Assembly: GCA_035041965.1 (NCBI GenBank)
Contig: JAPYMA010003011.1
Span: forward strand, 524,215 to 588,214
Direction of reading: 5' to 3'
Length of the DNA: 64,000 nt
DNA from: Anisakis pegreffii
Lineage: Eukaryota; Nematoda; Chromadorea; Rhabditida; Anisakidae
Shown: positions 51,501 through 63,010 of the stretch, in pieces
How the letters are laid out: each line of letters starts with the position of its first letter
Position numbering within the stretch: the stretch's first letter is position 1
Translations under genes and position numbers: made by a program
The notes under the pieces: model-generated
The model's input: only the letters and a program-made list of their open reading frames with translations
The model's database searches: none
What the model was told of the DNA's origin: nothing

Positions 51501-54500
51501 CATTTGCTCTGATAGACGTTCACATTCATTCGCAGCCAATTCACGTTCCTTTTCACAGTCTCTGAATGCATTCTGAATACGTTTCAAATCTGCGCTCACT
51601 GCGTTAATATCAGCGTCGATTTGTGTAATCTAAAATAACTGAGAGTCATTTCTATAAATTTCACTGATCCCTCATTTCTTCACATCCACTTTAATCAACA
51701 CAAAATAGTGCATTTCACCTCAAAATTTCAATGAACTTCATAAAACATAATGAGACTTTAAAGTGGAAATTAGGAGTTGGACTAGAAATAGGAAACGATG
51801 CAAAATGATTATTATAGGAACAAACACCTGTGAGGAAAACTGGTGATGGCTTGATGAAGACGTATTAGCATCTAAATTGTGACTCTGATCTGACGCACTT
51901 CCCTTTCTTAACTCATTAGTGGGGCTCGTTTGAAGTAAATCCCGCATCGAATCCAATAATCCATGCGTTTTCAATTTCATCGACGAACAAACCTGACAAA
52001 TTTTATTGCCTAATTTGAAAAAACTACTTTACCTATTAATTTTGATCAGTAAATCTCTCAACTGGCACAATATTCTCACAATCAACAAAAAACATTTAAC
52101 TTTGCGTGTGAACAATTTGGATCTAAATACAATTTTCGATCACGATTGAAAATGCTATCTTTACATGAACTAAAGTTGAAATTAGAAAATTGCAAAACTG
52201 TAAACCTAATCGCATGTTTCGATAACTCATCATATACAATGAATCTGGAAACAACCAATAAAAATTTCCTACCATTTTGCAATGACTGATTTCATCGTCT
52301 CGAGCGCGTAACGCATCGCTCAACCGTTTAATCTCCTCATTCTTATCCTGCAATTAGAGTAAATCATTAGAAAATCAAGCATCAAGGGTTTGAATTGAAC
52401 ATACATGAAGTACGAGACGTTGCGACTGAATCGTTGTGTGCGCATCTTCTCTCTCGGCCAATTTCGTTTTCGTATCCATTAATTCAGATTCCAATTGCGA
52501 TATTTTCTGCTGATTGTCGATACTGCCAACGTTGTGCTTAAACAATTAATAAATGAGATTAAAATACATATCGAGCTGTATTCGGTGACGAATTGCACAC
52601 TGCTAATGAATACCAAAAATTGAAAAAAAAACTGAAAAAATTATGAATTTAATGAAACCCGTTCGAAACTCATTCGCGGTTAGACAGATATCCCAATAAA
52701 AGAGATTATAAAATGTGAAGAAGGAACATCAAAATGCACGAACGTAACTGAATGTTGATAGTGTTTCACTATCAGTGAAATGTGAAAATGATATAAATCA
52801 ACGCTGAAAAGGCTAATCACTGATTGGCAAATTCGCACATCTTTCATCGTATATAATCAAAAGAATATGGCACACTTGAGAGGACGGCAGAGGATAACAT
52901 TAGAAAATTCCACAAAAATTCAGTATGGATAATATCACTGATATATAACTACTGACGATCATAATAATGCTAGTATAATAATAATTTGGAAGAATGCAAT
53001 GACTTACCTCTGAAGCACTTTTGCTGAAATCATCAATGATCTTTGACCCATTCGCCATTGTACAATTCATCGAACGTTCGAGCTGAGCTTTGAATTCAAC
53101 TATACTATTTTCAGTAACTGAAATCGATTCATGAAAGACTTAGTCTAGCTTCATCAGTGCGACACATACATGAGTCATTGTGATCTAATATATTACACAC
53201 GACAAAATGTATCATTAGTTTAGCTTTGATTACACAACTAAGAAACTATCAACGTTCACCTTAATTATTTAACTTTCAAAAGGTGAGCGCATTGATGGGA
53301 ACGGACTACTGAATCAACAATCGATAGCCCACTTATGCCATTCCTTATAGTAAAATTAAAAGTAAATTATAACCTTCAATATCGTCCACAATCTCATTTA
53401 TAGTTGATGCAGACCGTCCAAATTCGATACGCATCGCTTCAATCTCTTTGAAGAACGAACGCCCTCTTTCACCCTGACCAAATTCATCCAACAGCGACTG
53501 AAATTAATTACTTAAGGATGAACGCATGCAAGAAGTGCATTTTATATCTTGAGAGAGAATATCGATTTGAACTGACGAATATTTGTATCTGTGATATTCA
53601 ATAACTATTCAATGCAAATCCACTTGAGTTTTTTTTTCTGATAGATATCGGTGTCGATGTGGACAATAATCCAACCGATAAAAGATAGAAGCTTATTTGA
53701 GCAAAGCTCAAAACATTTTCGGGCAAGACAACTTTCAATGGCGAATGCGTAAACAGGTCGATGGATTTGATATGAACCAATCAACCCTTCCTATCCCAAT
53801 CAGGTAATACGAACCTGAAGAAAAGTGGCTGATCCACGAAGTTTTTCGAATAAACGCAGTGAGATTCGTCTCAACAATAAAACTTTCTTCTTCAATGAAT
53901 CCAGATTATCCAGCGCAGTTATCGAATGACTGTACAGATCCGTCACTGACGAAAGATCCGACTGAAATTCAAAGATACAACCAAACTCCAAACACATTTC
54001 TAGCGATTCAATTTGAGACCATTCATTAAGGGAAAATCCAAAAAGAAATAAAAACAACCATGTCAAATCCAATCGAAATGTTGTTTGCTGTTTTATGCAG
54101 TAACGAACGCTCCAATCGGCTCTTATTCTTTGAAGGAGAATTCACAACAGCTGAACAATTTTGCAATTTTTGCAATCTGTTATTGCTCACTCGTTGACAT
54201 TTCGGATCCTTGTCACCGTAGCCGAATTTCGATAAGTCAGCAGCAAGTTTCTTATTCTAAAATATTTCAATAATTACTACCATATAACAAACAATTCAAT
54301 TACTCTTGGAAAAGCATCTGGTCGAATTTTTGCAACTGTTGCAAGCGCATTAGTAATTTCAAAAGAAATCGTCAAATTATGGTCAACCACAATGCGCGGA
54401 GATTAATCGAAACGTTTAAAATGATAACTTTGAATACTTCCTTATTAATGACAATTCTACTTTCCAGAATTTCTATACTAGTCCTGGAAAATTTAAAAAC

Positions 54501-57500
54501 AAGCGGTAGTAACATACTAATGGCTGGCGATCTTTTAAACTACTTGACGGATGGAACAATTCGAAATGACGAATATTTAGAAAAATATTTTCATTCCGTC
54601 GCATCGAAAACATTCGACGAATTAAATACCTCAAGAAGCATGCGATCAACGTCCCAAACAGAGCTTTCATCATCATCATCATCAGATGAAACGATCAATT
54701 CACTCGTATCAAGTTCTTGATCGAATGCACCTGCCTTCTTCAACTCTCGAACTTCATTTTTTAACTCGTTGTTCACTTTCGAAATCTGCGAATAGTTATC
54801 ACTTTGAGGGATGAGAAGGAACGAATACAAATATAATTTCATTTAATTTAATAATAATGACAATAACATTTATGGTAATAATGAGAGGTACAATAATAAT
54901 AATTCTGATTTGAATACGGCGTGTTGATTGATACCTGTGAATTTAGATTTTGAGCAAGAACCAAATTAATCACTCGAACAACGACTCGATGAGCAAAATA
55001 AATTGTAATTAAGGAGATGCAACTCAAGTGTGTGTTATCTTCGTTCTGTTCGCCTTCATCACTTAACTCAGTGTCTATGTAACACTGTGAACCACTCGTG
55101 ACGTACTATTCTAACAACACTTTACTAGATAATCTATCAACTCAACGTTGAAAAGTTCTTCAGTTGAAACAAAAATGTTTTCTTAATACAACAACTGCAT
55201 TCAAGTGGCATTCAGAGAGAATCTGACTAAATCATCGTCGAAAAATTAACACTGAAATATTTTTTGAATGGATGAAACCAAAAAAATTTAAGCCACCTTA
55301 ACAGAAATCAAAAATTGATGAAACAATCCAAACCCATAAATAATTTTCCAAAAAAACTTTCATTTCAATCCAAAGAGGTCTATAAGTGTGAGATTCTTCG
55401 GAAATATGTGCTCTGAGTGATTTTGTTCTGAGAAAGAAAAAAATCGAACCGAATCACGACATATGACAGATATCAACGTTTTACAATGATAAACTCTGAA
55501 TTCAAACGAAAACATACTCCAGCTAATTTTTCGAGCAACTTCTGCACAACCGGATTATCATCGGTAATGCGTTCGGACGCGAACGATGTGAATGCCTGTA
55601 AATGAATTAACAATAATACTTATGACCTCAACTACTTACGGTTGGCACCTCAATCACAGAAATAAATACTGAAATGAAAATCGAATAAACAATCAATCTA
55701 AAAACATACCTCTCGCGGTATTTCATTCAACGAAGAACTCATCTCAGGTGGTTGTTTCCTTAACAATGCATTAATCGCTTTATCCCGCCTCTCAAGACAT
55801 TGACGCAATTTATCCATTTCCACATCGGAATTTTTTTTCGTATTCATCAATTCCTGAGAAAAAAACAGCCACACAATGAAGCCAAATCAACGCATTCATA
55901 ATATTTTGCTTACAGTTAGCACCGAAACTTGATTTCCTAAATAAAAAGTTTACTCACCCGATCATATGTATGAATTCTACTCAAACTTCATGCACCTCCC
56001 AATGGTTATTTTGAAATCAGCAATCATTTATCGATGAGAACGAAGTTGATTGAATAAAGATATCATGATAGATTAATTAATAGATATCATGTTCAATTAT
56101 TGCATACACGACGACGCATTCAACACGAACAAAGTTTTCAAACAACTGCTATAATATTGTTGTGAAATCTAGAAGTAAAATCAAATTTACTTCTTTCAGA
56201 AGGTCGTGAGCGTTTTGTGTTTCTTTCAACTGCTGTTCCAAACGAGCTATCATTTGTTTCGATTGAATGTTCTTTGCACGTTCCTCATCCAGTGCCGTCA
56301 GCTGCTCATTCAACTGTTCGTTTCGCTTTCCTATTTCCACGTTTAGTGAATCCATTAGACCCTTCATTTGCTCCTCCTTAACGGTCATCTCAAGAATGGT
56401 TCCTTTTAGATCCTCAATCATCCTGTAAATTGATCACTGAAAGCTCATCTTACAGCCTGCATACAACAGAATTCTCTACTCTCTATCAATACATCAAGAA
56501 AGCTGTCAAACGTTGAGTTAAATTCAGGCGTGCGACCAACCCTCTCATAAAATCAATCTATTCAGCCAGAACCAGTTAACTGATATGCTAATGAAATCGC
56601 TGCAAAATGGCACATACAAAATTTTCAAACTACTGATGATCAAGCGGATGATATGAGAACATTGGAATAAATAAATTAATCACATTACTGATTGCATCAC
56701 TCACTAGAACATCAATACATTCTCGATCAGCAACTAATCTTTTACTCTTTCATTATTTCATTCTGAAGTGAACGTTGACAGTCAATGTAACATTCCATAG
56801 GACTCCTATCCGAAGAAATTATTATCTGCAGTTGAAGATGTCAAAAGTTTGCGGATACCTGTCACGATGGGACAAAATCGACATATTGCTCAGCGATGTA
56901 TCTGCTTGACTTTCGGTACCATCATCATTGATCAATTGTCCATTGAGATTATTGAGTTGTGCGGTCAGTTGACTGATTTGTTGTATGTTTGAACGCAATT
57001 CGTTTTGTTGCTTAAATCAGAGAAATTCATTCATTTATTGGATTCGATAAATGATATTGTAAAGAGAATGAAATATATTAACATTTCGGTGAGTTTTTGT
57101 TCATCGCATTCAAGTTCAACAGTTGTTGAAAAACGATGACTGAAATAAGAGAGTGAAACGAACAACGAGATAGTCTTCATTCAACGCATCCCTCTCTTCG
57201 ACGAGTCTTTCGTTTCGTGACAACCACTCATCTCTTTGCCTTTCATGTATTCTCTTCAACTCATCCATATTCAGTTTCATCAATCGTAATTCTTCTTCTG
57301 CTTCCATTCGACGCGTCTCTTCATTGAACAACTTATTACGACATTCCAAATACTACAAATAAAACTGAATGTCCACTGATAACGTGAATATTTATAGCAA
57401 CACTATGAACAATCGTCAAAATCTGCATAAAACAACATCGTTAATATTCAAACAAAAAATTAACTTTCAAAAGAAATTAAAAAATAAAAACTCAGACCTG

Positions 57501-58808
57501 AAAAACATTAGAAATCAGCAATGTTTGCAACGCTGAATAAATTACATAAAGCAAACGATTACTATTATACACAGCTAAAAATGATAGTAATACAGCTATT
57601 ACAATGAATAAATTACATAAAGCAAACGATTACTATTATACACATCTAACATACAGTAATGTGAAAATGACCAACCTCAGCTGTGAAATCATTTCCATCC
57701 TGATCCTTTATTATTGGCAATTCTCGCTTCATTAGGAAAACTTCTTTCTGCAGTTCGAAAACCTTAGCTTTCAAGTCCTTATTCTCATCGATTTTGGCTT
57801 GGATATCAACATATTGACGACGTATCGTTGAACTGTTCGCTGAAACAATGAATTTTGAACATCATTCAAAAGTGCACTTGACATTTGCTTTAACTGAAAG
57901 ATTTATTTATATGACATTCAGAATTATTTTTGATTGATAAGATTATCCACCACTACCCATTAGAATGAAACAAAGCTGGCTATTCTGAAGATGTTAGAAT
58001 GAAGACGAAATTCTTTCGATATCCATTCGAATTATTAAAATAGTTCATCGATTGTTAACTTACTAGATAAAGCAAGCACAGGAGTGCTGAATGTCGTACT
58101 GCGCCCAGTTGAAACCACATTACTAAATAATCAGTACCAATTAGAATAGATTATTCTTGGTATGATATACAACCGCACAAATTCAATCTTTTTTGAAATA
58201 TAATTTTGATTCTACGGAAAATAAAAAGATCATTAAATTACGTTGTAGAGTAGAGGTGGTACGTTGATAAACTGAACAAAAATTTATATCGAATGAATAA
58301 TCATGTGAAAGATTCATTCAAAGAGTATACTGATGAGTGAACTTCTACTTGGAAGAATGAATAAATCTGAAGAAGCAGAATAGCTACAATTGTGGAGAAT
58401 GAATGTGATAAACAGAAAGTGGAAGATTCAATCGTTCTTAATAGTATGTGGATAATAGCAACCTTGTTGACTGCAAAGCTCCATCACTGCATGTCATAAA
58501 CGGTGTACGTGAAGGAGACTATAAAAGTAATTAAGTTATTACTTGTTCATTAACATCAATACAATTATGATGATGTCAAACAATTAAGAAAAAGTATTAC
58601 GCTCATAATCATTTTTCAATTCATCAAACATTACTGATAAACATTAGAATGATAAGTGGTTCTCTGGACAGCATTCTACTGGAATACTAAAAAGCAATAC
58701 CTGAGTAATCTTTCTAGCGAGTAACTGCTTAGCATCATCACACAACGATTCCTCACTTTCATCCTGTTCTGATGTTGATTTATTTATCGATTCATTGATA
58801 TCACTCAT
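48532..58808 (-). CDS. spd-5: SPD-5-like centrosome scaffold coiled-coil protein, 26 exons
   Basis: Exons, 5' to 3': 58701-58808, 58463-58518, 58064-58122, 57676-57839, 57167-57352, 56859-57010, 56191-56422, 55710-55853, 55518-55595, 54630-54785, 54191-54256, 53815-53961, 53374-53497, 53008-53117, 52405-52536, 52273-52347, 51828-51992, 51489-51629, 51119-51304, 50896-50982, 50397-50536, 50043-50216, 49545-49672, 49106-49221, 48697-48894, 48532-48639. All phases agree: about 1143 residues, Caenorhabditis SPD-5 being about 1200. A Ser/Thr-rich head (1-80) is followed by many coiled coils. Two stretches match SPD-5 as I remember it: IDENKDLKAK near residue 91 (SPD-5: WEENKALKTK), and RLFEKLRGSATF near 504 (RLFERLKSSAAL) with similar text after it. 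The C-terminal layout (about 1065-1130) also resembles SPD-5. SPD-5 forms the pericentriolar matrix and recruits gamma-tubulin under PLK-1 and SPD-2. That this is a coiled-coil protein is certain; the orthology is inference. The 49545 donor and the last exon (ends QVEI) are less sure. Confidence 0.75.
50711..50785. ncRNA. Intronic hairpin in the SPD-5-like gene
   Basis: AAGAGACCTTAAATTTGAGAT (about 50721-50741) pairs with ATCTCAAATTTGATGTCTCTT (50752-50772) with only two internal mismatches and a 10-base loop. Flanking ATTAAT and (g)TTAAT extend the stem to about 27 bp. It lies in the intron between exons 50896-50982 and 50397-50536. It could be a small intronic miRNA precursor or a foldback remnant. 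No known seed is recognised. Confidence 0.4.
57534..57648 (+). repeat. Local direct duplication in an intron
   Basis: TGAATAAATTACATAAAGCA followed by A and ACGATTACTATTATACACA occurs at about 57534 and again at about 57605, a 71-bp offset, inside an intron of the SPD-5-like gene. Both copies are almost identical over about 40 bp, so this is a recent slippage or duplication event. Confidence 0.75.
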
Positions 58809-58860
58809 TCTCTGACTTCGCAGTTGATAATAACAACGATAGCTGAAAATTAAAGAGGAA
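58809..58860 (-). promoter_or_regulatory. Candidate trans-splice acceptor and 5' UTR of SPD-5-like gene
   Basis: On the minus strand CCTCTTTAATTTTCAG (cut after 58843) lies 34 bases before the ATG at 58808. It is a strong nematode 3' splice site with no obvious upstream exon, which is what a spliced-leader addition site looks like. A cis-spliced 5' UTR exon cannot be excluded. Confidence 0.4.
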
Positions 58861-59929
58861 TTAAAGAACTTCGTTGGATTTAAATATTAGCGATTGCAAA
58901 CGCTGTCAGCACGCAATAAAAATCAACATCGCTTGGCACTTACGTAACTATGACAACGCATTATAAAATATATGTATGGAAAGCTTTTGAAATTAAAAAA
59001 TCACCGAAAAAATCAAAAACATATTAGGACATCGGAAATCTTTTAAACATTCAGTTCCATGAAAACTATCGATCATAGGGGAACCCATTTTAGCTCTTCC
59101 TTTCCTAAATGTATTTTAATTGAATTAATAACGTGCGAATACATATAAGCCTAAAGTACAGAGAATAAGGCTTATTCAATGCTTATTTATCATTCGTAAA
59201 CCATTTTCGTAGAAAAATTCTTTAGAAATTTTTTTAAAATGACTAACATAACGCAATCAGCGTAGTATAAAGACAACTTAAAACATTTAACCCTTAAGCG
59301 AAGTTATTCCACTCGGTATCTCCAAATAATTTGCCCACTACACTGCACCCAAACAATAATCAGAAATGAATTAAAGGCAAGAATTTGGGAGTTTGTAATT
59401 TGAATTGTTTTTGCTAACGAATGATCGAAACGGATCTCATAGACAGTGAATAAGGATTGAATGATCAGTCAACATTTGATCGACAAATATAATCACTGAT
59501 TATACCACAACATCAAAGCGCTATTGTGAAAAAATCTGAAATTCGCATTGAAAGGTGTCCTGAAATTTCACACTGAAAACTATCACAGTACCACGAATCT
59601 GAAAGAATTCCCCAGTGAAAGGCACTCTGAAGTAGTTGTTAGGATTGATGGATAAAAACCCGTCCACTCACGAGTTGTTCTTCTAAAATACAGTCATTCC
59701 CCACATTTAAGTGTCCCATACATTACTACAAAATACCCTTAAATGTAGGCAATTGTAATTAATAATTAATTAAGAAATTGAAAATTAATAATCAATTGAA
59801 TAACGCCAATTGAAATTTGTAGTTTCGCGCTTAATCTCAAATAGAGAGCATAATCGTTCGTCACTCATATGCCACAACATATTGCTAGTCGACCCATGGA
59901 AGCGATCAGTGTCATCTTCACAATGTTCA
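58861..59929. other. Intergenic, no supported gene
   Basis: About 1.1 kb of AT-rich 5' flank of the SPD-5-like gene. It contains TTAATTAAT-type runs near 59758-59800 but no gene. Confidence 0.5.
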
Positions 59930-60340
59930 AAAACTATAGACAATGGCGTCGTCGCACTTCGCCATAAAAACGCGTCTGAGCGCAGGGGCGGAGTCAGCGA
60001 AGAGCATGCGCAATCGCAGGTCAACGAGTTAATGAGCTCTTGATGAGCAAAATTTATATCGATGGTATACCAGAAAAGGACCGTTTTGAGGGGTGATTCA
60101 CTGCGGATTGATTAAAGAAATTGTGACCATTTTGTATAGAATAAAATTCTCTATCATATGAACTATCATATTCTGAGATATGTCCATTATAAAAAAACTT
60201 GACCGGTCCTAAAGTAGAAAATGTTGGGCAAAAATGAAAGACACATTTATGTAGTACCAAATTTCAGGATGAAGGAACAACGTTTATGCTATGAGACTAG
60301 GCACAATTTGTAGAGCTTGAAAAGCTCTATAAGACGACAA
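59930..60340. repeat. Dispersed repeat, copy 2
   Basis: Second copy of the element at 26660-26985, same orientation. It shares CGTCGTCGCACTTCGCCATA and AAACGCGTC near 59945, GTCAGCGAAGAGCATGCGCA near 59992, GATGGTATACCAGAAAAGGA near 60060, AATGTTGGGCA near 60220 and CACAATTTGTAGAGCTTGAAAA near 60300. It contains about 100 bp absent from copy 1. Confidence 0.6.
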
Positions 60341-60877
60341 TTAGAGGAAGACGTTTCGTAAATGCGCACAAAGCGAACAGAATGAATGTAGCTGTGAAAG
60401 TTAACAACGAGAAATCGTCGTAGCGCAACATTCGCGACTGATTCCAAATTTAATTCTCTACAAGCACAGAAGGTCTCAGCAGAATTCATAATCTAGTTTT
60501 CGAGACTGTAACATAAAATGAACCTTCATAACGAAAAATAATCCTTCGCGAGCAATTGAGATGAAAAAAGTACCGGAACAGAAATTTCATCGGTCAATGC
60601 CAAGTAATCCATTTAAAAGAGAATATGATGCTGATCGAATATGAAACTGATCCCGCTCTCCCTATCAAAACTGCAAAAAAAAATCGCTCGCTGGATTCAT
60701 TTTTATCGCGGTCATTATCACCAATAAGTTTTGATCATCACCATCATCATTAGTTTCTACGCATTGATAAATTATTCTTCAATAGATCATCACATTCAGC
60801 TGGTGGGAATTTTGAAATATTTGATTTGGCGAAACCGAATTTAAATATTCCCGAAGCGGGAATACGCCCAAAGCGAA

Positions 60878-60940
60878 ATGTATAAAAGGGCTCTTTTTCA
60901 TAGCATAACTTAATTCTAGTTCGATGAAATCGGTGAGTAT
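60878..60940 (+). promoter_or_regulatory. TATA box, tiny first exon and consensus donor
   Basis: TATAAAAGGGCTC at 60881 is a near-perfect TATA box. About 40 bases downstream is ATGAAATCG (60924-60932, Met-Lys-Ser) followed directly by the strong donor GTGAGT. This is a plausible start of a plus-strand gene for a small secreted protein. One in-phase continuation is 61462-61501 (TATTTCAG acceptor), which adds SIQLVSSLCGILL, a signal-peptide-like segment; a further acceptor at 61608 then opens into the CT-rich repeat. Later exons are unproven and may lie beyond the window. Confidence 0.4.
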
Positions 60941-60954
60941 TGCTGCTCCTTCAA

Positions 60955-61060
60955 TATGGTTAATGTGGTTGATAATAAAGTGGTTAATATGGTTAATAAA
61001 ATATCATTATGGTTAATGGTTAATAATATATCAATAAACGGTTATACTAAATACCAAATT
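60955..61060 (+). repeat. GGTTAAT-type simple repeat
   Basis: Irregular repetition of (T)ATGGTTAAT and related words (ATGGTTAATGTGGTTGATAA, ATATGGTTAATAAAATATCA and so on) over about 100 bp. Low-complexity DNA. Confidence 0.6.
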
Positions 61061-61611
61061 ATGGTGGTTATTACATGATTAATATCTGGATATATGGCTC
61101 TATAGTGAATTCTAATGGGACAATATATTACTACGATATGATTGTATGTCTACACGGTCATATGGTTGTATTCTAAGATGGATATTTACAAGAGCGATAC
61201 GTGATGAACGGACGACAATGACGGATCGTTGGTTTGACACGCATTAACGACGTGATGGATCAACACTTACATAAGCCTCAATAAATCCGAGGTATCAGTT
61301 GATATTATCTATTCAATTAATTGCTCATATGGTGCAACATGAGAAAGTAATGCAATAACTATAATCAACGTGGTAGAATAATGAAGTATCGATAAAATAA
61401 ACACAATTCATGCGGATGGAATCAGTCGATGATTATTTGAGATTGAGTGATTCTATTTCAGAGTATACAGTTAGTATCGTCACTGTGCGGAATACTTTTA
61501 TGTGATAGACATTGAGATGAAAACAGTTATGTTGTAGTTACTAGATAATGTCAATGTTTCAATTTCAATACATCTTCTGGATTTGATACAATATTTTCGC
61601 ATTTTCAGGCT

Positions 61612-61749
61612 TTCGCCGGTTCTCTCTCTCTCTCTTCCTCTCTCTCTCCTCTCTCTCTCTTTCTTCTCCTCCACTCTCTTTCCCCTTTGTTCGCCGGATG
61701 GACGACTGGACGTGCGACGAGGACGGACGATGGTGCGAAGCCGGTTCTC

Positions 61750-61780
<31 letters not shown>

Positions 61781-62095
61781 TTGTTCTTTTGTTCGCTGGA
61801 TGGACGGACGACGGACGGACGGACGATGGCGCAGCCGGATCTCTCTCTCTCTTTTCTCTCTCTCTTCCTCTCTCTCTCTTTCTTCTCCTCCATTCTCTTT
61901 CTCCCTTGTTCGCCGGATGGACGACTGGACGTGCGACGAGGACGGACGATGGTGCGAAGCCGGTTCTCTCTCGCCCTCTCTCTCTCTCTCTCTCTTTGTT
62001 CTTTTGTTCGCTGGATGGACGACTGGACGGACGACGGACGGACGGACGATGGCGCAGCCGGATCTCTCTCTCTTCCTCTTTGTTTCCTTTCCCTT
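61612..62095 (+). repeat. CT microsatellite with a 220-230-bp GC-rich minisatellite
   Basis: (CT)n runs alternate with two GC-rich blocks: CCGGATGGACGACTGGACGT... (61696 and 61914) and GCTGGATGGACG...GACGGACGATGGCGCAGCCG (about 61795 and 62010). The pair of blocks repeats with a period of about 218 bp. Because the DNA lacks A/T-rich stop codons, several frames on both strands stay open for 130-210 codons; they code only Ser/Leu or Arg/Glu repeats and I do not call them genes. Confidence 0.85.
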
Positions 62096-62129
62096 AAGGT
62101 CTTTGAGCGGGGAGAGGGGGGTTAGGGGT

Positions 62130-62345
62130 CCTACAGCACGCCTCTCCGGCTGGTTCGCCGGCACCACCCCCTTTCCTGTCCCTCTCCCGACCCTCACCCC
62201 TCCTCCCCTTTCTTTCTCCCCTTCCCGCTGAACTCTCTGCCCTCTGGGCAGAGAGGAGGCGGGAAGGGGAGGAGGAGGGTGAGGGAAGGGCGAGGGGTAA
62301 GGAGAGGGGGTATCGCCGGCGACCAGTCGGAGAGGCGTGAGGTAG
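62130..62345. repeat. GC-rich foldback, two arms of about 100 bp
   Basis: The left arm from CACGCCTCTCCGGCTGGT (62137) to CTCTCTGCCC (62242) is the imperfect reverse complement of the right arm from GGGCAGAGAG (62246) to ACCAGTCGGAGAGGCGTG (62339), around a 3-base loop. The outer 20 bp and the inner 10 bp pair best; the middle is a pyrimidine-rich strand against a purine-rich strand with small indels. It could be a foldback transposon, a cruciform-prone palindrome or a source of double-stranded RNA. Confidence 0.7.
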
Positions 62346-62394
62346 GGCTCATTGGGACTTTAACATGAGCCATGAGATAGAATTTTTGGGGGTC

Positions 62395-62550
62395 GTGAGG
62401 TAAGCCTTGTCTTCGAGCGTCTTCTTCTCCGTCTTGAGCATGAGTGAGTTTGACATGAGCGTCTTCTTGTCTGTCTTGAGCTTTGAGCTGAGTGAGCTTG
62501 ACTGAGCATGACTGTCTTTTAATTGTCTGTCTTGAGTTCGGTAAGCTTAT
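62395..62550 (+). repeat. GTCTTGAGC-type degenerate tandem repeat
   Basis: Words GTCTTCTTCTCCGTCTTGAG, CATGAGTGAGTTTGACATGA, GCGTCTTCTTGTCTGTCTTG and TGAGTGAGCTTGACTGAGCA recur with a period of about 50 bp and much variation, directly after the foldback. Low-complexity, non-coding in appearance. A CTTCTACAG acceptor-like site follows at about 62618. Confidence 0.55.
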
Positions 62551-62739
62551 GCCCCGTCTTTTCCGCTGTGGCCACGGTTGGCCTTTTGAGGTTTGGAACC
62601 TTCTTTCCTCTTCTACAGGTTCCTGCCTCAGCAGCAAAAAAACATTTTTAATCTAGCCACTCAGTTGGCTTGACTGGCAAAACAGCTAGTCAAACCAGCT
62701 TAGCGCCGGTCCCCAGCCCGGATAAATAGAGAGGGAAAA

Positions 62740-63010
62740 TGTTCTACTGCTTCATTTTCAGATGTATCATATGTATCATATCAGATGTATATTCGAAACT
62801 GCTACTACTATAATGGATTCAACTCAAATCAATATAAACTCCGTAATAACAAGCGACAACGACTATCATATATAGATATAATCACGGCTATCATATGTAA
62901 ACGATAATAAATACCAATATTCAATACGTCTTCAACGGCTATCGCATACAATCACGACTATCATATATAATCAAACGAATACGAACCACACAAGTAAGAC
63001 AATACGAGTC
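62740..63010 (+). repeat. Degenerate ACGRCTATCATAT repeats
   Basis: ACGACTATCATATATA, CACGGCTATCATATGTA, ACGGCTATCGCATACAATCA and CACGACTATCATATATAATC recur between 62850 and 62970, after a GATGTATCATATGTATCATA run at 62760. A short irregular tandem array. Confidence 0.55.

Noticed and set aside
57060..57140. Possible extra exon (VELECDEQKLTEM-like) in the SPD-5-like gene
   Set aside because: No donor/acceptor phase combination links it to both neighbours, while the direct junction 57167 to 57010 is in phase.
61498..62231. Several overlapping frames of 130-210 codons on both strands
   Set aside because: They run through CT/GA and GGAC repeats that contain almost no A/T to form stops. The products are Ser/Leu or Arg/Glu repeats and all frames are open together.
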